From NCBI RefSeq assembly GCF_024323335.1, contig NC_066581.1:351048409-351112408 (forward strand): DNA of 64,000 nt, written 5' to 3'. Shown in pieces: positions 49,783 through 59,615 of the stretch. The position numbers and the translations under genes were made by a program. The notes below the pieces were generated by a model that worked only from the letters and a program-made list of their open reading frames with translations, did no database searches and had not been told where the DNA came from. The first letter of the stretch is position 1. Each line of letters opens with the position of its first letter. The stretch is from Lathyrus oleraceus. Lineage: Eukaryota; Streptophyta; Magnoliopsida; Fabales; Fabaceae.

Positions 49783-51320
49783 GATTTATGGTGTTAGTCA
49801 CAATAAGAAAAGAGGAACTGGATATGACTCTGATGAAGATGAGCAAATACCTTCTGCAGAGGACAAGCCTAAATCTCCTTTTTCTTATCATTACACACAT
49901 GCACAAACACAAAGATTTAATAATGCTAGAAAAACCAAAGTTTCTATAAACCTGGGAGAACTAATCATAAAGGACCCAAAATATTTTTGGTACCAAAAGA
50001 TAAAATAGTATATGTTGCATATATCTTGTGCAGTAGAGTTAAGAGACCAATCATGGTACCTGGACTTTGGATGCTCGTGACACATGACGGGAAGAAAGCA
50101 TATGTTCCAAATCCTGGAACTTAAAGACGTTGGCTTCGTAAGCTTTTAAGGAAATCAGAAAGGAAGAATCAGAGGATTTGGAACAATTGATAATGGATCT
50201 CTTCCCTCTATTTCTGATGTTCTTTACATAGAAGGATTAACGCATAACCTGTTATCCATAAGTCAATTAAGTGATAACGGTTATGATATAATCTTCAATA
50301 AAAAAAACTGCAAAACTATTAATCAGAACAATGGGACAGTTACTTTCATTGGTAAGGGGAAGAACAACATTTACAAAATTAATCTTTCAGATCTAAAAGA
50401 TCAAAATGTAAATTTTTTAATGTCTGTAAATGAAGAGCAATGGGTGTGGCATAGACGTTTGGGTCACATTAGCATGAGGATGATTTCTCAGCTAAATAAA
50501 CTTGAGTTAGTCAGAGGCCTACCTAAGCTGAAGTTTTCTTCAGATGATCTTTGTGAGGCATGTCAGAAAGGAAAGTTTTCTAAAACAACTTTCAAAAATA
50601 AAAATGTTGTTTCTACCTCTAAGCCTCTAGAACTTCTTCATATTGACTTGTTTGGACCTGTTAAGACAATGTCAGTCAATGGTAAGAAGTATAGACTTGT
50701 CATTGTTGATGATTATAGTCGCTAGACATGGGTAAAATTCCTAAGACACAAGAATGAGTCACACTCTGTGTTTACTAGTTTCTGCTCAAAAGTGCAAAAT
50801 GAATTTGACTCTAAAATCATCAGAGTTAGAAGTGATCAAGGAGGTGAATTTGAAAACAAACTTTTTGAAGAGCTTTTTGATTCTAATGGAATATTCCATG
50901 ATTTCTCCTGTCCTAGAACTCCACAACAAAATGGAGTTGTATAAAGGAAGAATAGGACTCTCCAAGAAATGGCCAGAACCATGATCAATGAAACAAATGT
51001 AGCTAAGTACTTCTGGGCTGAAGTAGTGAATACAACATGTTATATTCAGAATATAATCTCTATTAGACCTATTCTGAAGAAGACTCCTTATGAACTGTAT
51101 AAGGGAAGAAAACCCAACATTTCCTATTTTCATCCTTTTGGATGTCCTTGTTTTATCCTAAATACTAAAGATAATCTGAACAAGTTTGATCCTAAAGCAC
51201 AAAACTGTATTATGTTGGAATACTCAGAACGCTCTAAAGGCTATAGAGTATATAATACAGAAACATTAATTCTGGAAGAATCAATACATGTCAGATTTGA
51301 TGATAAGCTCGACTCTTCTC
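49783..51320 (+). pseudogene. Element C protease and integrase, inactive
   Basis: One main frame covers the aspartic protease, the GAG-pre-integrase finger (WHRRLGHIS...CEACQKGK, about 50448-50570) and the integrase core. The protease active site reads DFG (50063-50071) instead of DSG, and TGA follows at 50078-50080; an upstream TAG lies near 50006. In integrase, D 50645 and D 50834 are present, but the catalytic Glu codon of the QQNGVVE-type motif is TAA (50942-50944). Another TAG is at 50723-50725. The frame continues through the copia C-terminal GYRVYN block to about 51310 and then runs into the RT deletion. Neither enzyme could act. Confidence 0.9.
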
Positions 51321-51956
51321 TATCTGACTAGTACACGTCCAGATATATTATTCAACGTCTGTCTCTGTGCCAGATTCCAGTCAGATCCAAGGTAATCTCA
51401 CCTAACTGGTGTTAAGAGAATCCTAAGGTATCTTAAAGGAAAACCTAACTTGAGCCTGATGTATTAGAAAACATCAGAGTATAGGCTTTATGGGTATTGT
51501 GATGCAGATTATGTTGGAGACAGATTGGAACGCAAAAGCACATCTGGAAACTATCAGTTTCTAGGAGGAAACCTCATCTCATGGGCTACCAAAAGACAAT
51601 CAACGATTGCACTCTCAACTGCAGAAGCATAGTACATTTCAGCTTCACTATGCAGCACTCAGATGCTCCGGATGAAGAATCAGCTAGAGGAATTTCAGAT
51701 ATATGAGAGTAACATCCCTATATTTCATGACAATACTGCTACCATGTGTTTAAGTAAGAATCCTATTTTTCACTCCAGAGCAAAGCACATAGAAATTAAA
51801 CATCATTTTATCAGAGACTATGTTTAGAAAGGGGTAATAATCTTAAAATTCATTGATACAGACCACCAATGGGATGATATCTTCACAAAACCCCTAGCTG
51901 AAGTTAGATTCTCCTTCATTCTGAAACATTTAAACATGGCAGATTGCCCAGAGTGA
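51311..51956 (+). pseudogene. Element C RT tail and RNase H after a large internal deletion
   Basis: Directly after the integrase C-terminal part, the sequence reads as the very end of a copia RT (LTSTRPDI, HLTGVKRILRYLKG) and then RNase H (YGYCDADYVGDR, KRQSTIALSTAEA, DNTATMCLSKNP, HIEIKHHFIRDYV). The RT palm and fingers, with the YVDD-type motif, are missing. Stops occur at TAA near 51398, TAG near 51465, TAG at about 51630 (in the STAEAEY-type motif) and TAG near 51825. The RNase H ends at TGA 51954-51956. Confidence 0.88.
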
Positions 51957-52485
51957 TTCTAAACTTGTGCTTCTCCTCTAACGTGTAAAAATAGGCTCTG
52001 ACTTAAACCTATCATTGGCATCTGGTTCTAGTTTTGATACTTCTACCAGTTAGATGTAATCTAAATTAGAAACTCTCTAAATCAAAATCTTTTGGTACTC
52101 TTAATTTCATAAACATTAACATGTGGTCTCTCTAGCGTCTGGCCTTGGATCTTCTAGACAACTGTCTAGCACAGAACTCAAGAGCAAGACTATTGAGATC
52201 TCCTTGATCAGTGTGCATATTTTTAGGATTAGACTACCATCATTACCTGCAGTTAATTCTCCCCGAGTGTGTCAACTCAGATTTTTGAGCTAATTAATTT
52301 TGTTGTTTCCTATTCTCTATTAACGTTGTCGTTTTGCATGTTACATGTTGTGTATATATATTTTTCACAATTCTCACTTTCACACTTTTCACTCACAAAC
52401 CTACACAAACCCTTTTATGCTCAAACTCTTCATCAACTTCCTTCAAATCATCATCAACATTTAACAACATCTTCATCTTCTCCAA
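51957..52485 (+). other. Spacer between pol and env-like ORF in element C
   Basis: About 530 bp has no coding family. AT-rich stretches with ATATATATTTTTCACAATTCTCAC precede the next ORF. In SIRE-type elements this region can hold a splice acceptor for a subgenomic RNA; none can be proven here. Confidence 0.6.
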
Positions 52486-54818
52486 ATGGATTCTCAACAA
52501 CAACAGGTCTATAACTACTCTCAACAAATGGAAGCAAATGAACATCTTGCTAAAGCTTAACAACAAACCTCTACTGAAAATGCTACAACATCAACCGCTA
52601 TTTACAAGAAACCCCACATCCTTGATCGTCCACCTCACATCAACCTTGCAACCCCATTTGAGAAACTGGAAGTTCTCTGTGAGTCTCTGGTGGATTTTGA
52701 AAATATGAAGCGCAATGGAATTGATCTTACTGAAGATATGAATAAGCAAGGCTGGGGAAATTATTTTCAAAGGCTCTATGGTCCCATCTACACCTTCCTC
52801 GTCAAAGTGTTATGGAGATTCGCAGACTGTGATGACCATTTCATAGTCTCTTATGTCCTTGGATTTAAGATGGTTATCACTGAGAAGTCAATTGCAAAAC
52901 TTCTAGATATGGAGAAAATGGGGGCAGAAGAATTTATAACATAAACCCTAGGGAAAGATACATGTCCCAGGAGATTGTACCAACCATCTTCAAACAGAAC
53001 TCTAAAGGGAAATCATCCAAGAACAAGGAACTTCACCAGAATCTAAGGGTCTGGTTAAAGATCATTCTGGGTACCATCTACCACCGTCTAGCCTCAAACT
53101 CTTCTGACTACATCAAGACAAATCAAAAGTGTATATTATATTTCCTCCACAAAGGACTCAAGCTGAATCTGCCAGTGCTACTATTCAAGTATCTGAGGGA
53201 CTCAGTCAAGGATACAAGAAGCCACATGAAGACCAGAAACTACATTCCTCTGGGGAGTCTCATCTCTGATGTTCTGATTGAAATCGGGATGGTGGACCAT
53301 CTGATATCCTACAACCTGATGGAAGATGTGACTGTAGATGTTGGAAAGCCTCTGAATGCCATAAATCTGATGAGCATGAGGGTCATCGGAAGAGTCTTGG
53401 TCAAGCCAACTTTGGAAACTTCCTAGGAAGATCTGATGGATCAAAGAAAGATACCCAATGATCTCTATCTGTTCTCCAAGATAGATCCTCTAGAGGTCAT
53501 TGCCCATTACCTCTAGGACCTGACATCTCAAGGGGTGGATATCTCAGAGTTCTCAGTGGACTGGCTTCTAGAGCAGCCACCTAACTTTATGAAAAAGAAG
53601 AGAGATCCTTTTAAGAGGTCCAAGAAGTCAAAGACTCTGAAGCTGGGAGAACCGTCTGCAACCAGATCGCATGCGCCTCTAAACTCCTCTGTCTCAAGTA
53701 AGTCTCACCCCTCTGAAACTCCTTATTATTCTAATTTAAAGCAACTATATTTCTCTCTACCTCACCCATCTTCCATCTATACCCTCTTTGAACCTACCAT
53801 ATCTATTCCACCTACCACTAAACATCACAACTCTAACCCTTCCTCACCCCCTCCACGATAAATCAACCTCACTACCACAACACTTCCCACATCTGAAACT
53901 TCACCTCTGAATGAATCCCTCCCACCTCTCTCCTCAACTCACTCTTCATCACCATATTGCGACATATCCTCTGACTCTGAACAGCCAGAAATCTTTGACC
54001 CTTCATCCCCAACATTGGCCCAACTACAAGCCATAACACTATATAACCAACCTCCATTTATCCCAGATACCTATGTGCCTTCTTCTTCTGAACCTCAAAC
54101 AAAACCACCTTCTAAACAACCATCTGAACCCCCAACTGAATAATCCTCTGAAGCTCCCACCCAAACCACCCACATTTCACCAGAACCCATCAATCCATCT
54201 TCTGGACCTGAACCAACCTTCCCCACCCTAAAAGAGTCCGTTGATTGATTTTCATAATCCTCAGCTGTAAAGCTCAGATCACTGTCTGAATAGTTCAAAC
54301 TAAGTGATAATCCCTCTAAAGTGAGAAATCACTGGAATGGATTTCTCATATGGATGACATCTGAGGTCTTCAAGCTGAAAGGCCTCCATGAACAAGTCAA
54401 AAATGACTACATTAGAGAAGCTAAGGAGAGGCTAGAGGTTTGTCTGACCAGAGAAGCCGAAGAGAAATCACACCAGGAAGCTAAAGAAATCGCAAGACGG
54501 AAAGCTGAAGAGTAAGCAACAAAAGAAGCCGAAGAAAAGGCTGTCGCTGAGGCTTCTGTTGCTGAAGCCAAGGCTGACGTTGAAGAAGCAGCACACATTA
54601 TTGCAAAAGAAGCCGCAAAGGCAAAGGAAGTTGCTCTGACTCAGGGTGAGACCTCTAACTCTGATCTTGCTCCGGAGGTGCTCAAGACTCTGGAAGAAAT
54701 CCAGAAGGAACAACATCTTGTGAGAGCCATACTAGATCAACAGGACTCTGTCAACTCCAGTATTCAGACTCTCCTGACTTAGTTGCTTCATAGGATGCCG
54801 CCTCCTCCAAACCCTTAG
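52486..54818 (+). pseudogene. Element C env-like ORF (SIRE type), degraded
   Basis: A third ORF after pol is the mark of SIRE-type copia elements, where it is called env-like; a true envelope role is unproven in plants. ATG 52486 starts a Gln-rich N terminus, with a TAA near 52557. The first part runs to TAA 52942 and the frame then changes. The rest follows one frame from about 52962 to TAG 54816 with several stops (near 53425, 53512, 53859, 54139, 54246 and 54513). Order: globular N-terminal region, Ser/Pro/Thr-rich middle (about 53640-54240), and an Ala/Glu/Lys-rich C-terminal coiled coil (about 54320-54780). I see no clear signal peptide or membrane segment. Confidence 0.82.
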
Positions 54819-55276
54819 AAACCTTAGGCTTTATGCTTTGTGTTTTTGTTCCTCTAAGTGTTTTAGCTTCTATGTTTTTCCTTCTATGTACCTCTTTCAC
54901 TTTATCCAATGAAATTTTGTTTTATATGTTTCTTGGTTATGTCTTTTTGACTCTGACAAAAAGGGGGAAAAGTAATGAAAAAACCTTCTGATGAAATTAA
55001 TATCTAAGCCTCATAATGCACTCCTTACATTCTGAAATTTTAAATATATTGTGCAGTCTAAGTTCTTGTAGGAAGTATTTGAGTAAAACATCTGAGAAAC
55101 AAGCTAAGCAACATAAGAGGCTCTGGTAAGAAACTCTAAACCTTCTAAAGTATCAAATTTAGGGGGAGCTTGCTTATCTCAGGGGGAGTCTTAGTATATC
55201 TGACTCTAAAATTATTTTCCTTTAATTATTATGAAGTATAATTGTTTCATCAACAGGCTGAAGTTTTGTCATCATT
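54819..55276 (+). other. 3' UTR of element C
   Basis: This is non-coding and contains AAAAAGGGGGAAAAG (about 54957) and AGGGGGAGCTTGC (about 55163), G-rich tracts resembling the polypurine tract, followed by the tract itself at 55277. No gene is seen. Confidence 0.75.
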
Positions 55277-55290
55277 AAAAAGGGGGAGAT
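55277..55290 (+). other. Polypurine tract of element C
   Basis: AAAAAGGGGGAGAT is directly followed by TGTTAGAACAAG. It is the plus-strand priming site. Confidence 0.9.
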
Positions 55291-56371
55291 TGTTAGAACA
55301 AGATTTTGGTTCTGCAATTTATCTCTAAGTTTTGATGATAACAAAGGATGAAACACTTTGGTACCCTAATAAAATCATCTAAGTGTGCAAGACTCTAATG
55401 AAAAATGAACCTGATGAAACAACATCTAACATCACAATAATCAAGAACAACAGACTTAGAGTCAAAGGTATTCGCTCTAACACTAAAGACAATGATGTCC
55501 ACATCATTTGACATCCGAAGACTCTAAAACTCTGCATCTAAGGGATCCCACACATGAATACTCTGATGATCCTTACATCTGAAGAATGTCTAATTAGAGA
55601 TTATTCAAGAACTTTTGAAGAAAACACATCAGGCAACTATCTGAAGAATACAAGATCTAAGAGAAGTATCTGAATTCCGTGCATTCTGATTGACGTCCAA
55701 CAGATCAGATCAAGACTTAACAACAAAGTATTCCAAATATGGTATGAATCTCTATATGGAGAAAATTGAATACTCTCCTAAACTTCTATGGAAAGGACAA
55801 TAAAATTAATGTCATTTAAGTCCCATCATTGGCAAGATATCAGCATCAATGCTTCATTCAACGGTATCATCTCCAAGCACTATAATAAGGCCCAACTATC
55901 ATCATACCAAATATACGAAGATATAACACAAGAATTCCGCACATCAAAATTAAGTCATACACAAAATTCTTGTCTTATGTTATCACACTAGTTGTTGCTC
56001 TAAGTGTGATCTTGATCTTTGTTCTTACTGTGTTCATATTGCTTATCTAGAAGCACTAAACACCTTCTTGTAATTCTAAAATAGTTGTTATAAATTTCCT
56101 CAAGTGATTTGTGAAGTCTGTAGACTTGAGAGGAGTAAGAGATCAGTGTACTCTTAGATGTTTGTTGTAATCTTTCTTGATTATTGGATTAAGTCTTTAT
56201 TGAAGGCGAAATTACCTTGGCCAGGTAGACTGAAGTAACTTTGAATTTCAAGAGAACCAGGATAAACTTTTGCGTTGTTTGTTTTGATTTTTGTGTGTGT
56301 GGCGTTTCCAAAAGTTTTTATTGTCACTGAAAACAATTCAAACCCCCCTTTTTTGTTTTTCTCTATCTTCA
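55291..56371 (+). mobile_element. 3' LTR of element C (1081 bp)
   Basis: This is the uninterrupted partner of the 5' LTR. It starts TGTTAGAACAAG and ends TATCTTCA, followed by AACTC of the target duplication. It lacks the solo LTR insertion and so shows the empty site (TTATCACACTAGTTG). Confidence 0.93.
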
Positions 56372-56376
56372 AACTC

Positions 56377-56501
56377 CTAATTATGAAGGCCCATTATATT
56401 GTCAAGAGAGCCTTCGCGGTGCATTGATTCTTACAACTATGGATGGTGAGGAGTTCACGCGTCATGTGAATGCCGATGCAGTCAAGAAATTCTTTGCCTA
56501 A
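56377..56501 (+). pseudogene. Element B integrase C-terminal end
   Basis: B pol resumes after element C with a segment matching A 25160-25287 (NYEG, then LTTMDGE, then DAVKKFFA) and ends at TAA 56499-56501. A small frameshift lies in the first 40 bp, and TGA occurs near 56425 in one frame. Confidence 0.85.
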
Positions 56502-59500
56502 AAAAGGAAAAGAATAGCTCTCTAAGTTGAAAACCCAAAAGGGCCGCTTAGGCAAAAATGAGCATCTCGGTGGATTGAAAACATGAAAGGGCGAACCAGG
56601 AAAAAGTTAGAGACATAAAACAGAAAATTTATCCCGGTATAATGAGTACCCCACCTTGGGGAAATCTAGAAAAAAATTAGGGATCTTGGCAAGTAACTGC
56701 ATCCAGCTGGTCCAAATCATTAAAGTAGTCTTGAGTAGTCATTTGGTTCTGATTCATCATTCTCAACCGAAGACAAGCCCAGTGGATTTTGAAGTTGGTA
56801 GGGAGAGTAGTGATCATTGTATTCAATGTAGTCCTTTTTCCATTTAAATTACCATTTTTCAAACTTTGTAAAGATCTATAGAGTCCCGCCATTTGCGGAC
56901 TACCATTCTATTAAATAAAGTTGAGCTTTTATCTAATTATTTGATATTCTTAGTTATTTATATTTTAAAATTGAATTTTTATGACGATAATTTTGAAATA
57001 AATCAATGAATAATTATTTTTCTTAAGATAATAAAAACTTTCACTTCAAGAATAATCGATTTCGGTAAGGAAGGTCAACAACAATCTAAGAACAAGTAAG
57101 TCTTGAAGTGTGAAACATTGTTGTCTTCCCCAAGCAGTTGGTTTGATGACTTTTTCCTCCCCAACAGTTTGTTGTTCATTCCCAGCATGGTTAATAAGTT
57201 GCTCCCCAAGCAACCTATTATCCCCGGTTGAGCTGATGATTGGTCCCCTTTGAAGTTTATCTTCACCGACTGAAGTATCCATGTGTTGCATTCCCCAGTT
57301 TGTGACTTAATGATTGAACCCTAGATATCTTGGAACCTTTATTTGGTCTCCAGACTCCCAATTGCATTTGTTTGTATTGCATAATCGCGGTAGTTTCTCC
57401 CTTGTGTGAGTCAGATTCGATTATCTTTGCCTTGGAATTGGTTTATTTCGCAATCTCCCAGAAGAATCTGATGATTATTGAGAGTCTGGTGGTCTTTGAT
57501 TTGTCCCAGCAGGTCACGAGATCGCTAGCAATTTGCACGATTCCCCATTCAGAGTTTTACCTCTTGAATCCCTGGAGGAGTTTTGTCGTCTGATAAAAGT
57601 TCCTTCATTCCTGACAGTGTTTGGTTCTGAGCATTATTAATTAAGTCCCCTGCAAGGTTGTCTCCCATTTGATATGGTGTTGACTTAAAATTCCCCGTAG
57701 CGTTGACTCGTTTTAGGATCCTCAGTAGATCAATCTTTATCCTTCAGCAGTGTTGTCTTTCCCCACGAATTTTACCGTGAGTTGGTTGGAAACATGTTCT
57801 CCGTGTCTTTCCACAGCCAGAGATTGATTTATTCGGAGCTAGATGATTTATGTTCATCCCTAGAAGAATCTCCAGTGGTTGTTTCCATTCTGTTGAGATT
57901 AGCCGTTTGTTTTGTAGTGATGATTCAAATCTTCGTTATTTGTATCCTTTAGGCTGTTTTGTCAGCATAATCATAATCATGCATGTATATTCATGCATAA
58001 ATCACAACATCATATATTTCATTATGCATTTTATCGCATTGATTTTTTTCTGATCGCCTGCTTTGGTGATATTATTTCCCCATACAGATTTGGTGTGTCT
58101 TTCCTCCTTCAATTAAAGAGTGTCAGCCCCTTAAGTAGAAAGAGTTTATCCTTTCTCATTCCCCACTGAGTTATTTCCTTGTGGATGATCATTATTTCAG
58201 CTTCCTCCTCAGAGTATCATCTGGATTGAACCATTCCCCTTAAGTTACATCATCATTGGGTTGAGTCTTGTTTGACTGTTTCTTTCTAGCTCTTACCTAG
58301 ATAGATCTTTTGGTCCCCGAGAGTTTATTACTCAGTAACTGGTAATATTCTTCTTGATGATTGAGTACTTTACCTTCACCCATTAACCGGTAAAAGGTAA
58401 TTTACCCCTTTGTTTTCCCCAGCGGATTCATTTTCACGTTTCCTCGGCAAGTCTATCCTTGATATCTTCACCCTAACCGATGACGGATATTCTTCCTGTT
58501 TGGTATTCTACCCAGTAAAAAGGTAGTTGTAATCCCTATATTATTCTCTAGAGAGTCTATCCTTGATATGTTCACTTTAACCGATGATAGATTTTCTCTT
58601 CTTTGCAGTATTCAACCCAGTAACTGGTAGATATAAAATCCTATTTCCCCCTCTGAGTCTATCCTTGCTATGTTCACTTTAGTCAGTGACAGATACTCAC
58701 TCTTTGGTATTCTACCCAATAATCGGTAGTCGTAATTCATATTTTTCCCCGGAAGTCTATCCTTGATATGTTTACCCTAACCGGTAACGAATATTCTTCT
58801 TCATTCCCTAGGTGGTCTATCCTTGATATGTTCATCCTAACCGATAACAGATATTCTTCCTTTGAGTTTATCCTTGATATTTTCAATTTAATAAGTGACA
58901 CATACTCTCTCTTTGGTCTTTGGCTCAATTGCAGGTAGTTGTAAATTCTATTTGATTTCCTTTCCCTAGTAGGTCATTCTTACCTAGTAACCGGTAATGA
59001 ATGCGCCTTATTTTCCTCAGTGAGTCATCCTTGATATGTTTACCCTAACCGGTACCGGATGTTCCTCTGTCAGAGTCTATTATCTTCTTACCCAGTAACC
59101 GGTGGTAGATAATATGTCTCTTTTACTCCTGTGCTGAAGTTTTTCTTCCCCAATTGAGTTTGAGTTCATATTTCTTTATGAAAACAAATTTCCTTTTGGC
59201 TTGAGTATTTCAGTTTTGTTCTGATTGACTCTCGTCCCCTGTAGATTCCTTTATCCCCAGTCCGAGTTTTTCCATTGATTTATTTTCATGGAAATCCCCT
59301 CGTGTCTCCCATCAATTTTTCAAGTCATAGCCTGGCCTATGCATAACTTTTATCCCCCAGAGTCTCTGTCTCCCTAGTGAGTTTTCCTTACGGAATGCAT
59401 TGTGCTCCTGTGGACTTTTAGTCTCTCTGGATTCTTTTCCTTTTGGCAATATATTCCTTACAAAGATTATTTTAACATTCATATCATATGCATCATGAGG

Positions 59501-59600
59501 TCTCTTAGGGACCAATTTTTTTTCTTGATGTTGTTATTTAAATCCATTATACTAAGTTGATATGAAGATTTTAACCTTCACTTCCTCAGCTAGAATGTCC
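56502..59600 (+). other. 3' UTR of element B
   Basis: About 3.1 kb aligns in order with the A 3' UTR. It starts with the paired TTGAAAAC...AGGCAAAA block (56526-56610), then runs through T-rich sequence with scattered TTCCCCAG phrases, then a repeat cluster (58330-59110). No ORF has family support. Confidence 0.8.
58330..59110 (+). repeat. Two interleaved 3'-UTR repeats of element B
   Basis: One unit is the ACCCAGTAACCGGTA type seen in A (about 58330, 58378, 58510, 58615, 58712, 58980 and 59090). The other is about 45 bp with core TCTATCCTTGATATGTTCAC followed by CTAACCGATGACGGATATTC, at about 58451, 58555, 58650, 58748, 58812, 58865 and 59025. The two alternate for part of the tract, at about a 100-bp period from 58450 to 58790. 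The second unit is not seen in element A. Confidence 0.85.
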
Positions 59601-59615
59601 TTAAATAGCGGCAGT
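59601..59615 (+). other. Polypurine tract of element B (decayed)
   Basis: TTAAATAGCGGCAGT precedes TGTAAGACCCC. The G run is interrupted compared with A and D, in keeping with the age of B. Confidence 0.7.

Larger units (their letters stand above)
42382..56371 (+). mobile_element. Element C: SIRE/Maximus-type Ty1/copia element with env-like ORF, RT deleted
   Basis: Edges are TGTTAGAACAAG at the left and TATCTTCA at the right. The flanks are GACTC and AACTC, a 5-bp target duplication with one mismatch. The primer site is of the initiator-Met type, and the polypurine tract is AAAAAGGGGGAGAT. The order gag, protease, integrase, RNase H is that of Ty1/copia. A long extra ORF after pol with a coiled-coil end points to the SIRE lineage. 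The reverse transcriptase core is absent, so the copy is non-autonomous. Subtracting solo LTR 2 and one target copy (4765 bp), the element is about 9.2 kb. Confidence 0.9.

Noticed and set aside
50754..50984. Separate ORF within the integrase of element C
   Set aside because: It is in a different frame from the integrase, whose motifs are read in the other frame; a shadow ORF.
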